Of a stretch of DNA of 64,000 nucleotides, positions 18,491 to 29,182 are shown one piece after another; within the stretch, counting starts at the first letter, position 1, and each line of letters opens with the position of its first letter. The stretch spans positions 1 to 64,000 of the forward strand of contig CALXRG010000014.1 of NCBI GenBank assembly GCA_944390825.1, given 5' to 3'. The stretch comes from an uncultured Akkermansia sp. Its GTDB lineage: Bacteria; Verrucomicrobiota; Verrucomicrobiia; Verrucomicrobiales; Akkermansiaceae. The notes beneath the pieces are model-generated. The model was not told the origin of the DNA and made no database searches. It was given only the letters and a program-made list of their open reading frames with translations. The position numbers and the translations under genes are program-made.

Positions 18491-20662
18491 ATGAGCGCAG
18501 CCCACGAGCCAGTACTCTTTCGGAATGAGGCCTACAGCCTCACCGCCAACCGCCTGGAGCAGCCCGGCCTCACCGCCGAGCTGGAGAAACCGGATCTGCT
18601 GGTCATCACGCGCGATGGGCAGCGGCGGGAAATCAGCATTCCCAAAGAAGCCCCCGCAGGCTGCCCCGCCTACCGCGGCACCATCCCCGTGCTTGCCGCC
18701 ATGTACTTCCTGGCAGCACACGAACTGCGCAGCAACATCAACGGACAAGGCCTCCTCGTCGCAGGAGCCAACTGGTCAGGCGTCTGGACCCGCGACATCG
18801 CCTACGCCGCCTCCCTGGGAGCCGCCCTCGCCGAGCCGGAAGCCTGCCGCCGCAGTCTGGAATCACGCGTACGCGACGGCATCATCCTCCAGGATACCGG
18901 CACCGGCGGCGGCTGGCCCATCTCCTGCGACCGCGTCGCCTGGGCACTGGGAGCCTGGGCCGTCAACCTGCGCGAAGGCGACCCGGCATGGCTCGCCTGG
19001 GCCGCCGACGTCCTCATCCGCACGCTGGAAGAAGACAAACGCTTCATGAGCGCGGACCCCCCCCTGCATCCGGGCGAGACAAGCTTCCTGGACTGGCGCG
19101 ACCAAAGCTACCCGGACTGGATGACCCCCGCAGCCATCGGCTCCTCCTTTGCCTTCAACACCAACACACTGCACTGCATCTGCCGCCTGATCCTGGCACG
19201 CATGCTCACCATTCTCGGACGCAAGCAAGACGCCAAAACCTACGCCGCCGAAGCCTCCGGACTCGCCAAAGCCATCAACGACAAATTCTGGAGCCGCGGC
19301 ACCCAAAGCTACGGCATCATGTTCACACGCGACGGCTTTCTGGACGAGCACACCGACGCCCTGGGGACTGCCCTTGCCGTCATGACCGGCATTGCAGGCG
19401 AGCACGCCGCTCAAGCCATGGAAAACCTGCCGCGCTCCCCGTACGGCACCCCGGTCTTCAGTCCCTATAAAACCAGCAACCCCATCTCCTACCACAACCG
19501 GTCCATCTGGCCCTTTGTGGAAGCCTACGTCATGATTGCGCAAGCCGAGCTCTCCGACCTGGAAGGCTGCGGCTTCTCCCTCTCCAGCATGCTGCGAGCC
19601 GCCATGGCCTTTGGCACCAACAAAGAAAACCTCAACGCCCGCACCGGTGAAGCCACCGACACCGCGCAAAACTCCGACCGGCAACTCTGGAGCACAGCCG
19701 GCATGCTCGGCGCCTTCTACTACGGCCTCTTTGGCCTCCGCCGCCAGAACGACAAACTCGTCTTCACCCCCTGCGTTCCCAAAAGCTACGCCGGCAGCCA
19801 CTGGCTCACCGGCCTGCGCATCCGCGACATGGTACTGGACATCCACCTCAACGGCTACGGCAACGAAGTCTGCCAAGTCACCATCAACGGCAAGATGGGC
19901 GTCCCCATCCTCCCGCTGAGCAGCAAAGGCCGCTACCTCATCGAATTCGAGCTTCAGCCCGTAGAAGACCCGGACGAGCACCCGCACACCCACCTCGTCG
20001 CCAAAGACGACCTGCCCGAACCCACCTGGGACAACCCGAGCCCCTCCAAGCTGCGCTGGCACCCCGTCTCCGGCGCCACCCGCTACTGCATCTTCAAAAA
20101 CGGCACCGCCTTCGCCTGCACCGCAACCTGCAGCTACACCATCAAACCCGGTGCCATGTTCGACGTCTACCGCATCCAGGCGGAAAGCGCCAACCAAATC
20201 TCCGTCCTCAGCAAACCCTACACCGTCGTCGCCCCGGGAGCGCGGGAAATCATCCATCCCTACCGCATCGGCGAAGAAGCAGAATACGCCATCGAGCGCC
20301 AGCAAGCCTGGCTCGACACGCGCCCCTGCACCTCGCGGCTCGACTACGAAGACGTCACCCTCGCCTCCGGCACCTACATCGTCAAAGTACTCTACTGCAA
20401 CGCCACGGACTCCCTGCGCGACGGCGACACCTGCGCCATCCGCCAACTCTACGTCGACGGACACCCGCAAGCCCTCATTGCCCTGCCGCACAACACCGAG
20501 CGCAACCACTGGGAGGACTACACCTACTCCGCCCCCGTTGTTCTGCATCTCAAGAGCGGCCGTCACCGCTTCTCTCTGCGCTATACCGACCAGTGCCGCA
20601 ACGCCAACGGCGACATCAACCAGTGCATGGTGCGCCAGATGGAAATCATCCGCGTACACTAA
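18491..20662 (+). CDS. Putative (alpha/alpha)6 six-hairpin glycoside hydrolase
   Basis: 723 residues without a signal peptide, so probably cytoplasmic. Residues about 50-430 look like a six-hairpin glycosidase barrel of the debranching enzyme/GH78/GH63 kind: WSGVWTRDIAYAASLG (possible acid Asp), FLDWRDQSYPDW, FAFNTNTLHCIC, and SYHNRSIWPFVEAY. Beta domains follow (about 440-560), with a C-terminal carbohydrate-binding-like sandwich (about 590-720). The exact family and substrate cannot be fixed by eye. It is 19 bp downstream of purB, an unexpected partner. Confidence 0.75.
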   Translation: MSAAHEPVLFRNEAYSLTANRLEQPGLTAELEKPDLLVITRDGQRREISIPKEAPAGCPAYRGTIPVLAAMYFLAAHELRSNINGQGLLVAGANWSGVWTRDIAYAASLGAALAEPEACRRSLESRVRDGIILQDTGTGGGWPISCDRVAWALGAWAVNLREGDPAWLAWAADVLIRTLEEDKRFMSADPPLHPGETSFLDWRDQSYPDWMTPAAIGSSFAFNTNTLHCICRLILARMLTILGRKQDAKTYAAEASGLAKAINDKFWSRGTQSYGIMFTRDGFLDEHTDALGTALAVMTGIAGEHAAQAMENLPRSPYGTPVFSPYKTSNPISYHNRSIWPFVEAYVMIAQAELSDLEGCGFSLSSMLRAAMAFGTNKENLNARTGEATDTAQNSDRQLWSTAGMLGAFYYGLFGLRRQNDKLVFTPCVPKSYAGSHWLTGLRIRDMVLDIHLNGYGNEVCQVTINGKMGVPILPLSSKGRYLIEFELQPVEDPDEHPHTHLVAKDDLPEPTWDNPSPSKLRWHPVSGATRYCIFKNGTAFACTATCSYTIKPGAMFDVYRIQAESANQISVLSKPYTVVAPGAREIIHPYRIGEEAEYAIERQQAWLDTRPCTSRLDYEDVTLASGTYIVKVLYCNATDSLRDGDTCAIRQLYVDGHPQALIALPHNTERNHWEDYTYSAPVVLHLKSGRHRFSLRYTDQCRNANGDINQCMVRQMEIIRVH

Positions 20663-20879
20663 GCCACCCAGCAGAGTCGCCTCCCCGCTGCGGCCCCCGT
20701 CGCAGCCCCGTCGCGAGCCACTCCGCAAGCCACTCTGGGGCTTCCACTGTGCGAGCCCCTGCCCGCAAAAAAACACCCGGGCGGATCAACAAAGCCCGGC
20801 TGCGCAATAATCTCCGGCTGCGTGCCAACACCAGGCAGCACCCCCCGGCGCCTCCGCCACCGGGCCAGGTTCCAGCGCC

Positions 20880-21644
20880 TCACACCATCGGGCGCACCGG
20901 TATACCCTGCGCCGCGAAATACTCCTTCGCCTGCGCCACCGTATACTCGCCGAAATGGAAAATCGACGCCGCCAGCACCGCATCCGCCTTCCCCTCGCGC
21001 AGCACCTCCACCATATGATCGAGGTTACCGGCGCCACCACTCGCAATCACCGGAATACGCACCGCCTCACTCACGCGGCGCGTCAACTCCACATCATAGC
21101 CCGCCTTCGCCCCATCCGCATCCATACTCGTCAGCAAAATCTCACCAGCCCCGAGGCGCTCCACCTCGCGGGCCCACTCAATCGCATCCAAATCCACGAA
21201 CCGGCGGCCACCGTGCGTCGACACCTTCCACTGCGTATCCGACCAGCGCTTCGCGTCAATCGCCACCACCACACACTGACTGCCGAACGCATTCGCCCCC
21301 TCACTCACCAGCTCCGGGCGGTGAATCGCCGCCGTATTCACAGAAACCTTATCCGCGCCGGCGTGCAGCATCTGGCGCATATCATCCACCGTACGGATAC
21401 CACCGCCCACCGTCAGCGGCATAAAACACTGAGCCGCCGTACGGCGCACCACATCCACCATCGTCGCGCGGCCATCACTACTCGCCGTAATATCGAGGAA
21501 CACCAGCTCATCCGCCTGCTGGCGGTCGTACGCAATCGCGCACTCCACGGGATCACCCGCATCACGCAAATTCACAAAATTCGTCCCCTTGACCACACGG
21601 CCGTTGGTCACATCCAGGCACGGGATAATTCTCTTGGCAAGCAC
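20880..21644 (-). CDS. hisF: Imidazole glycerol phosphate synthase subunit HisF
   Basis: 254 residues. Cyclase subunit that makes IGP and AICAR from PRFAR with ammonia from HisH, in histidine synthesis. Beta/alpha barrel with catalytic D in IPCLDV and D in VAIDAK, plus phosphate-binding VGGGIR and IASGGAG. The GTG at 21644 gives the canonical [12 protein letters not shown]-terminus and is preceded by TTGACT, 17 bp, TACAAT, then 6 nt; the much longer upstream open frame is not coding. No other his gene is nearby. Confidence 0.95.
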   Translation of the reverse strand: MLAKRIIPCLDVTNGRVVKGTNFVNLRDAGDPVECAIAYDRQQADELVFLDITASSDGRATMVDVVRRTAAQCFMPLTVGGGIRTVDDMRQMLHAGADKVSVNTAAIHRPELVSEGANAFGSQCVVVAIDAKRWSDTQWKVSTHGGRRFVDLDAIEWAREVERLGAGEILLTSMDADGAKAGYDVELTRRVSEAVRIPVIASGGAGNLDHMVEVLREGKADAVLAASIFHFGEYTVAQAKEYFAAQGIPVRPMV

Positions 21645-21650
21645 ACCGCC

Positions 21651-21679
21651 ATTGTACGGGCAAAACGCCCCAAAGTCAA
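21651..21679 (-). promoter_or_regulatory. hisF promoter, leaderless GTG type
   Basis: On the minus strand: TTGACT (21674-21679), 17 bp, TACAAT (21651-21656), 6 nt to the GTG start. It fixes a GTG rather than ATG start. Confidence 0.8.
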
Positions 21680-22203
21680 CCATCGATCGCACCCCTCCCC
21701 ATCCATCCGGGAAATTCACCCCAGCTCCTCTTCCCGCGAGACCCACCGGCAGCAACACTCTGCACAACTCACACACTCCCCTCAACCAACAACCGCGACC
21801 AGCCTTCCCCGGCCCAGACATCCTTTCCCGCCTTGTTCCACCACCCCACCCCGCACCACACCGCCATCCCCTTTCCCGCACCCGTCACCAACCCCACCCA
21901 AGCCGAACGGCCGGAACACCTCCCCGGCCGGGAAAACACCAAAAACACAGCAAGCCCCCCCTGCCCATGGTACCCAGTTAGGGTAACTTCTCTCCGTCGC
22001 TGACAACCCCATCCGCAAGCCGGCGCCGTTTGCATGAAAAAACAGTACGTTCAGAAAAAGGCAAATCATTCGAGCTTCATGGTAGCGCAGGTGTCTGATT
22101 GAAAACCGCCTATTTAAAACAAATATCATAAGCTCATTCAGGCTCATTCAAACCTCACGCAGCCCTGCGGCTCGCTGTTACCACAGACCAGGCATTCCCC
22201 CCG
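21680..22203. other. Intergenic between hisF and the small membrane protein
   Basis: About 520 bp. The left half is C-rich on this strand; the right half (22060-22140) is AT-rich. No gene, RNA or clear promoter is recognised. Confidence 0.4.
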
Positions 22204-22674
22204 TCAATGCTCCCGGGCTGATTCCTCCCGCTCCAACTGCTTCTCCTTGCGGTAAATCAGCCACAGGAGGATCGCAGGAGACCAGCCGAACACCAGAGGG
22301 AACACCACCATCTGCTGCCATGCAAAAGGTACACCGATCAGAACCCAGGCAAGCAACGACAGAGCAGGCCGCCAGTAGCACACCACCAGCATGATCACCG
22401 TATTTTGCACCCACCGGCGGTGAAAGAACCATCGCACCATCTGCGTCAGAACTACGAGCCCCACCCAGGCAACCCCGCCATACAGCGCTACACTTGCATA
22501 CAGCTTGGGGCTCGTGAGGACGTGGAGGATGTACGACCAACTGTAGCGGGGAAACAGCAGGTTGGATGCCAGCGTGCCGGCAAGGCCCAGCAGCATATGT
22601 GCTGCTACGGCGTAGACGGCATATATTCCTATCTGATACGTGGTCGCTTCCCTGTGCAAGACGTCGTTCTTCAT
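22204..22674 (-). CDS. Small multispanning membrane protein, unknown function
   Basis: 156 residues. Four to five hydrophobic segments (about 15-40, 55-80, 90-108, 112-138) with conserved-looking aromatic/basic boundaries (RWFFHRRW) and a charged C-terminal tail. No family recognised. It is transcribed away from the alpha-2-macroglobulin gene, so the two share a 260-bp control region. Confidence 0.65.
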   Translation of the reverse strand: MKNDVLHREATTYQIGIYAVYAVAAHMLLGLAGTLASNLLFPRYSWSYILHVLTSPKLYASVALYGGVAWVGLVVLTQMVRWFFHRRWVQNTVIMLVVCYWRPALSLLAWVLIGVPFAWQQMVVFPLVFGWSPAILLWLIYRKEKQLEREESAREH

Positions 22675-22843
22675 ACGCTCGGATGCCGGCCCCAGTCTGC
22701 CAACGGCTCCAGTCTACCAAAACAAAGGAACGGACGCAAGCGCCGTCCGCTCCCTCTCCACACGGCGCACCGTTTTTCTCCTCGCCCCGGAAACGATGAG
22801 CTGGCAGTCGTCTCACAAATCGCTCATATGAGACATTTTGAGC

Positions 22844-22873
22844 GTGACAGGACATCAGAAAACAGGCTATAGT
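22844..22873 (+). promoter_or_regulatory. Promoter of the alpha-2-macroglobulin gene
   Basis: GTGACA (22844-22849), 18 bp, TATAGT (22868-22873). The start is about 60 nt further downstream. Confidence 0.5.
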
Positions 22874-22933
22874 GACCGTAGTGTTTCGGTATCACCCCCG
22901 CCTGTCAAGCCCACGATCAACCACTGTCCTGTC

Positions 22934-25900
22934 ATGCGCGCAACCGCACCCCGTTTTCTCCTGGTCTTAGCCGCCGTCTTCGCCGCCTTCCCGGCATGGG
23001 TCTCCGGGAGCAGCCCTGTCCTCCAGGAGGCCTCAGCCGCCCAGGCTTCCACGGCGGGCAGCTCCGCCGACACCCGGCCCGGCACCCCCGAGGTGCGGGG
23101 TACCCGGATCCAATTCCCGGAGCCCGTTGTCAGCCATACCGTGGTGGAGCTCTCCGGCGATGACTCGCTCCCCGCGGCCGACCGCGGTACCGATCTCTTC
23201 ACCATCAGCGGCGGCTCACGTCCGCTGCCGACCGCCCGCTGGGTCGACCAGGACAGCCTGCGCCTGATCTTCCCCGAGGGCAGCTCCTGTGCCACAGAGT
23301 TCTGCCTGACCTTCAAACCCGGCACCACCTACCTGAGCCAAAAGCAGATGGAACCGCGCACCATCCGCTTCTACCGCCCGTCGGACGCCACCCTCGAAGC
23401 CAGGCACCTCAGCGGCACTCCGGACTCCTTCCTCGTCTCCCCCAATCGCCGCAGACACGCCAGCCGGGAAGAGCAGACCTTCAGCGCCCAAAGCCCGGTC
23501 ACCTACAAGTTCCGCAGCCCCAAGTGTGATAAGGACGGCAACCCGATCTACAAAAACAACGAATGGGTCTACGATCAGGAGGTTCCCGCCACGGCCCGCC
23601 CCTCCACCCTGGCGGATGGGCTGAGCTCCGCCGCGCTGGCTCTCCTGGTGAAAGACGGGCCGGACAAACTCCGCTCCCTGAAACCGGGCACCCGCATCCC
23701 CGGGCAGGTGGTCGTCTCGCCGGATCAGCCTCTTGACCCGTCCAGAATCTGGGAGCTCTGGGCCTATGCCGGGGAGCACTCGGCCTTCCGGAAGCAGCAA
23801 AGCATCCGGGGCGTGTACCGCTTCAAACCGGCTTCCCTGACCACTCTCGTCCGTGCGGACTTCCAGGGCGCCCACCCAGTCCTGACCGTCACCTACACTC
23901 AGGATCTGAGCACCTCTTGCATACCATCCCTGTTCCGCCACCTCATCCTCCGGGTGGGCGAGCACACCGCCACGCTGAACCCGGACGGCACGAGCTGGCA
24001 GCTGGTCACGCCCGAGCAGACCCTCACCTTCCGTTTGGCCGGCTGCGCCGACAATCCCACCCGCGTTTCCTGTCCCTCCCCTCAGAAGGATGGAGCCACC
24101 TACCACTACGAAGAACCGGATACCACCCGCGCCTTTTCCCTGGAGATCAGCGGGCTGGCCCACCCTGCCGTCCTCGACATCACCCTGCCGGAGGATACGC
24201 AGGCCAAACGCGGGCTGGCGCAGAAGTTTGCCATCACGCACCGCATCACCCTGAACCCCTCCGTCCCGCTGCTGCGCGCCAACAGTCCTCCCGCCCAACT
24301 GCCGCTGACCGGCAACCACACCCTGCGCTTCCAAACCCTGAACCAGCAAGCCGTGCGCGTCAAAGCCTACCACTGGGAAGCCGACCGGGCCGCCGCCCAG
24401 TACGACCTCCTCCAGGCCAGCCTGCTGGATGATACCACCTTCCGCCTGGCCTCATACATCAGGCAACTTCTCGAAGCCCGCGACGCCGCCGACATGACTC
24501 ACGACCTCTCCCCGGATGAAAGAGACGCCATGGAAGGCGGCTGGAAGATCCTGCGCCGCGAGCAGAAAAAAAACCACCGCCGCGCCGCCCTGGCCGGTGC
24601 TACGGTCTTCCCGGACTGCCTCCTCCCCGCAGCGGGCAGCGCACCGGCCGGGGAAGCATCGCCCACCCCACCGGCTGCCGACGGCAACGGTGAACTCACC
24701 ATCGACCTCGATACCCTGACCGGCGGCAAGACCCGACCGGGTCTTTACCTCATCGCCGTCACCACCCAGCCCTCGGCCGCGGTGAGGGAAGCTCTCCGGA
24801 ATCTGGGACAGCCGGAAACGGCTCTTGACTGCACCACGGAATACCTCGTCCAGGTCTCCGACCTCCAGGCGACCACGCGCGAAACCCTTGTGAGTCTTTT
24901 TTCGGGAACGGACGGCGCCCCTGTCCGCGATGCCCGCGCCCGCTTCTTCATCAAACCGGAACCGGGTTGGTTCGGCTCGGAAGACAGTCCCCGGCGCCTG
25001 AAGGAGCGCACGGCTCCCCGAGCCTTCCGTGACGGCATCATGCAATGCGAAAAACTGCCGCACATGCTGCTCATCCAGTCCGGCGACGACTATCTCCTGC
25101 TGCCCAAGGGCCGGAATGACTCTGAACTGAACACCGGCGAGCGGAACCTCTCCCTCATCCTAACCGATCGCAACCTCTACCGCCCGGGCGACACCGTGCA
25201 CCTGCACAGCATCACGCGTTGCCAAAGCGCGGACAACCGGCTGCGCATCCCCAAGAGCGGCCCGGGGAAGCTTACCGTCCGAAAGCCGAACGGCGAAATC
25301 CTGCTGACGCAGAAAGTAACGTTCGATGCCTTCGGCAGCTGTGATGTGTCCTTTACCCTGCCCACCGGGGAAGAAGACATCACGGGCGCATACGCCGTCC
25401 AGCTGGAATCCGATGATAACAACATCTACTGCCACACCACCATCCGCAGCGCCGTGTTCCGGCGCGACTCGATGAGCGGTGAGCTGCGCCTCGAACTCGA
25501 TCCCATCGCCCCCGGGAGTGCCACCGTCCGCATCCAGGGGCGTGACCTGAACGGCGCCTCCCTGGCCGGAGCCCGTGCCGAGCTGACCCTCACGGTTCCC
25601 GGCGATCTCACCGCCGCCGACAGCCCGCTGACGGGGCAGTCCCCGCCCTGGCAGCGCAATGAGAGCGACAGCATCACGCGCAAGCTCATCCTCGACAGCA
25701 ACGGCTGCGCCGAGTTCAAGACAGATCTGCGCCCCCTCGGCTCCCATTCGTCCGGCTTCACCGTCCGTGCGGAAGCGACCCTCACCAACGACCGCGAGGA
25801 GCACTACAACCTCACCACCTGCGAGCAGCGCATCACCCCGGGCAGCCTGGTGCTTGAGCTGGACGGCTCTCAGCTCACCGTCAAAACGCCCGGTGGGACC

Positions 25901-28900
25901 CCCAGCCCCGAACCGCAAACCGTGCGTGCCCGCATCTACAGCGACTCCAGCGAGCAAACACCCCTCGGCAACGGTTTCATGCTCGAGCAGCGGCGCCCCG
26001 CCTGCCTGCGCGACCTCACCCTCACCGTCCCCGCCAACTGCACGGGCGGCATTCCCCTTCCCCTGATGGAATGCTCCCGCCAGGCTGAGCAGAACACCCT
26101 CACCATCCTGCTGGAAACCCGGGACACCTCCGGCCGTCACCTCGCGCAGCTGAGCCACTGGTACCGGTGGAATGCTGACGAAGCCGCACCGTACCACCCG
26201 GCCACGGCCCGCTGCGAGAACCGCCAGCTCATCATTCCCGCCACCTTTGAATCTGCGGGGGAAGCGCTCGTGACCCTGCACGCCGGACGCAGCGTGCGCA
26301 GCGTCATTCTCCCCGTGAAAGCAGGCCCGCACGAATACAGTCTTGCGCTCCAGCCCGGGGAAAGCGGCACCATGGACTTCTGCCTCACGCGCATGGAGCG
26401 CGACGCCCGCGGCATCTGCCGGCGTCCGGTCACCATCGCCGGCAGCTGCGAGGTACCCTTCACCGGGCAAAACCTCCGTCTGGAGCTGGAACTGCCCGGG
26501 GGCTCCGTTCAGCCCGGCACCTCCGTGACGCTCAGCGGCACGGCCCACCAGGCCGATGGCCAACCGGCAGCAGACGCTGCGGTCACTTTCTATGCGGTTG
26601 ACGCCGGCATGCTCTCCCTCACCGGCTACGACGCCCCCGATCCCCTGCACCTGTTCTACGGGACGAAGTCCATCACCTTCCGGCACACCCTGCCCCTGGA
26701 CGAAGTGGTGAAAAAACCGGAGCAGCCGCTCCAGCCGCGTCCCCTGCCCGGGCTCTGGCTGGGTGACATCATCTCCGGCCCCGTCGGCGATTTCTCTCCC
26801 TGGGAGCTCCTCAACTCCATCCTCTTCAATTACAGCGGCGGCATGAGGCGACTGAGCAAAAACACGGCCAGCGCAGCATGCGCCCCCGCGCCGGTTGTTG
26901 TCGACTCAGCCGTCGACGCCATGGACGATGATGCAGAATCGGGCGACGCCGAAGCGACCACCTGGCTCTTAGACAGTGGCAGCACCGCTCCGGACACACA
27001 GGCAGCCCCCCGTCTGCGCACCAACTTCATCCCCGTCGCCTTCTGGCAGGGCAACCTCCGCACGGACGCGCAAGGGCGCTTCTGCACCACCTGCACCCTG
27101 CCGGATACCCTGACAACCTACCGCGTCTTTGCTGTCGCCGCCAGCCGTGACGGCCAGTGCTTCGGCACCGCCGAAAGCGAGCTCACGGTCAACCAACCCG
27201 TCATGCTCACCCCGGGCACCCCGCTCTTCATGAGCACCGGCGATACCCTGCGCCTGCCGCTCACCATCACCAACAACACCGGCAAGGAAGACACCTGGAC
27301 CGTCACCATCTCCAACGGAAGCACCACCACCCCCGGAACCTCCACCGCTGGAACCACCGCCCCGGAAGTGCAAGTCTCCCCAAGCCCGCAGCAGATCCGC
27401 CTCGCACCCGGTGAGACCGGCACCCTCTTCTTCGACGTCTCGCCGAAGGCCGAAGGCTCCGCCACCCTCACCTGGACCGCGCAGGCAGCATCCGGCGGCG
27501 ATGCCGTTGCCGGCAGCTTCGACGTCCGCTTCCCTGCCCCCGTCCTGCGCGAAAGCCACCGCCTCGTCCTCCAGCCCGGGCAGGAACCCACCGCCATCGC
27601 CCGCCTGCTCGCGCCGGAACTCGCCGCCTCCACCCGCGGCAGCATCCGCATCGGGCTCTCCGCCAACCCCATGATTCACCTTGCCGGCTGCGCGGACTTC
27701 CTCTGCGGCTACCCCTACGGCTGCACCGAGCAAACCTCCTCCGCCCTGCTGCCGTACCTGCTCCACAAGCGCCTCGCCCCCTTCACTCCGAGCATGAGCG
27801 CGCTCACGGAAAAAGACGTCCAAGCCATCATTGACAAAAGCATCAGCAAACTCTTCGACCGCCAGCAGCGCGACGGCGGCCTGAGCTACTGGAGCGGCCA
27901 CAGCGACTCATGCCCCTGGGCCAGCGCCTACGCCGGCATGGTGCTCACCATCGCCGATGAACTCGGCTACGACGTCCCGCGCCGCGGCATGCGCTCGCTG
28001 CGCTCCTACCTGCGCCGGCAACTGAAGCAAGACGCCGAGAACCCCGAACCGCAGCGACTCTTCCGCACCCTCACGCTCTACGCTGCCGGCCGCACCCTCG
28101 GCGATGACACCCTGATGGACACCGCCCTGCAGCAGGCCCGAGCGGCCTCTGCCGACGTGTCCGCCCGCCGCGGGCGCGACCGCGCCCTGCCCGACCTCCT
28201 CTTCATCTCCACCCTGCGCAAAGCCCCCGGCGAGCGCCACACCGCCCTCCTCACCTGGCTGCGCTCCCGCGGGCACGACTACCGCCACCGCAGCAGCTGG
28301 AGCGGCGGCTGGACCCTCCTCGCCCTCGCCGAATACCTCAAACTCGAACCCGCAGACACCGCCCCCGCCACCGTCCGCACCGACAGCGGCAAGCAACTCA
28401 CCCTCGGCAACGGCATCACCACCCTCACCCCGCCGGACACCCGCGGCACCCCCCTGCGCGACCTCGCCACCACACTGTCCGCAACCCAGGGCACCGTCTA
28501 CGCCAACGTCCACGTCCGCGCCCTGCCCGAGACCACCCACTTCCCCGGCGTCACCGAAAAAGGCCTTCAGGTCACCCGCCTCTATGAAAAGAAAAGCGCT
28601 GACGGCATCTGGCGGCCCGCCACGGAGTTTGCCGTTGGCGACGTCATCCGCATCACCCTGACCTGTGCCAAGATGGACGACGAAGTCGAGTACCTCGTGC
28701 TGGAAGACTACCTGCCCGCCAGCATGGAAGCCATCAACCCGGACATCCCCAGCCAGGCCGCCGGGCTGGAACCGCTGGACTGGAGCCTCGCCTTCGACCA
28801 CCGCGAATACCTTGCCGACCGGGTACGCGGCTTCTGCACCCGCTGGGCCACGCGCGACGTCGTGAACCTGCGCTACTACGCCCGGGTCAAGCGTGCCGGC

Positions 28901-28990
28901 ACCGCCACCGCCCCGCCCGCCTCCGCACAGCTCATGTACGAACCGCAGTGCTACGGCCTCTCAGAGAACCAGGTCATCACCACCAAATAA
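22934..28990 (+). CDS. Bacterial alpha-2-macroglobulin
   Basis: 2018 residues. Large envelope protease trap. Signal peptide 1-24 (FLLVLAAVFAAFPAWVSG), then many MG beta-sandwich domains. MG1/MG2-type regions include LYRPGDTVHLHS near 750. The bait region lies before FIPVAFWQGNLRTDAQGRF (about 1360). The thioester motif is PYGCTEQ with C1597, followed by the alpha/alpha thioester domain and a C-terminal receptor-like domain. CxEQ is intact, so covalent capture of attacking proteases is expected. The signal peptide lacks a clear lipobox. The in-frame extension to 22838 is rejected because the promoter lies inside it. No pbpC, its usual neighbour, is adjacent. Confidence 0.93.
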   Translation: MRATAPRFLLVLAAVFAAFPAWVSGSSPVLQEASAAQASTAGSSADTRPGTPEVRGTRIQFPEPVVSHTVVELSGDDSLPAADRGTDLFTISGGSRPLPTARWVDQDSLRLIFPEGSSCATEFCLTFKPGTTYLSQKQMEPRTIRFYRPSDATLEARHLSGTPDSFLVSPNRRRHASREEQTFSAQSPVTYKFRSPKCDKDGNPIYKNNEWVYDQEVPATARPSTLADGLSSAALALLVKDGPDKLRSLKPGTRIPGQVVVSPDQPLDPSRIWELWAYAGEHSAFRKQQSIRGVYRFKPASLTTLVRADFQGAHPVLTVTYTQDLSTSCIPSLFRHLILRVGEHTATLNPDGTSWQLVTPEQTLTFRLAGCADNPTRVSCPSPQKDGATYHYEEPDTTRAFSLEISGLAHPAVLDITLPEDTQAKRGLAQKFAITHRITLNPSVPLLRANSPPAQLPLTGNHTLRFQTLNQQAVRVKAYHWEADRAAAQYDLLQASLLDDTTFRLASYIRQLLEARDAADMTHDLSPDERDAMEGGWKILRREQKKNHRRAALAGATVFPDCLLPAAGSAPAGEASPTPPAADGNGELTIDLDTLTGGKTRPGLYLIAVTTQPSAAVREALRNLGQPETALDCTTEYLVQVSDLQATTRETLVSLFSGTDGAPVRDARARFFIKPEPGWFGSEDSPRRLKERTAPRAFRDGIMQCEKLPHMLLIQSGDDYLLLPKGRNDSELNTGERNLSLILTDRNLYRPGDTVHLHSITRCQSADNRLRIPKSGPGKLTVRKPNGEILLTQKVTFDAFGSCDVSFTLPTGEEDITGAYAVQLESDDNNIYCHTTIRSAVFRRDSMSGELRLELDPIAPGSATVRIQGRDLNGASLAGARAELTLTVPGDLTAADSPLTGQSPPWQRNESDSITRKLILDSNGCAEFKTDLRPLGSHSSGFTVRAEATLTNDREEHYNLTTCEQRITPGSLVLELDGSQLTVKTPGGTPSPEPQTVRARIYSDSSEQTPLGNGFMLEQRRPACLRDLTLTVPANCTGGIPLPLMECSRQAEQNTLTILLETRDTSGRHLAQLSHWYRWNADEAAPYHPATARCENRQLIIPATFESAGEALVTLHAGRSVRSVILPVKAGPHEYSLALQPGESGTMDFCLTRMERDARGICRRPVTIAGSCEVPFTGQNLRLELELPGGSVQPGTSVTLSGTAHQADGQPAADAAVTFYAVDAGMLSLTGYDAPDPLHLFYGTKSITFRHTLPLDEVVKKPEQPLQPRPLPGLWLGDIISGPVGDFSPWELLNSILFNYSGGMRRLSKNTASAACAPAPVVVDSAVDAMDDDAESGDAEATTWLLDSGSTAPDTQAAPRLRTNFIPVAFWQGNLRTDAQGRFCTTCTLPDTLTTYRVFAVAASRDGQCFGTAESELTVNQPVMLTPGTPLFMSTGDTLRLPLTITNNTGKEDTWTVTISNGSTTTPGTSTAGTTAPEVQVSPSPQQIRLAPGETGTLFFDVSPKAEGSATLTWTAQAASGGDAVAGSFDVRFPAPVLRESHRLVLQPGQEPTAIARLLAPELAASTRGSIRIGLSANPMIHLAGCADFLCGYPYGCTEQTSSALLPYLLHKRLAPFTPSMSALTEKDVQAIIDKSISKLFDRQQRDGGLSYWSGHSDSCPWASAYAGMVLTIADELGYDVPRRGMRSLRSYLRRQLKQDAENPEPQRLFRTLTLYAAGRTLGDDTLMDTALQQARAASADVSARRGRDRALPDLLFISTLRKAPGERHTALLTWLRSRGHDYRHRSSWSGGWTLLALAEYLKLEPADTAPATVRTDSGKQLTLGNGITTLTPPDTRGTPLRDLATTLSATQGTVYANVHVRALPETTHFPGVTEKGLQVTRLYEKKSADGIWRPATEFAVGDVIRITLTCAKMDDEVEYLVLEDYLPASMEAINPDIPSQAAGLEPLDWSLAFDHREYLADRVRGFCTRWATRDVVNLRYYARVKRAGTATAPPASAQLMYEPQCYGLSENQVITTK

Positions 28991-29182
28991 AGCCCTGCCC
29001 CCGGCCCGCCTGTCTCCGGAGGTGAACCTACAACCTCCCGGTTCAGCCGCCTCCCGGCCCGTCAGCCTCCGGGTTTCGTCACCTCCGGCAGCGGGCTTAC
29101 CGCTCCCGGTACCACCGCCCGCTTAGCCCCGTGCCCAAGGATAAACCGGCAGCGGCAGGCACCCCCCCATCAGCCGACGGAA

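Noticed and set aside
16993..18492. 499-codon open frame antisense to purB
   Set aside because: Low-complexity Gly/Val/Asp-rich product mirroring the codon bias of purB; no domain, and the plus strand has a certain gene.
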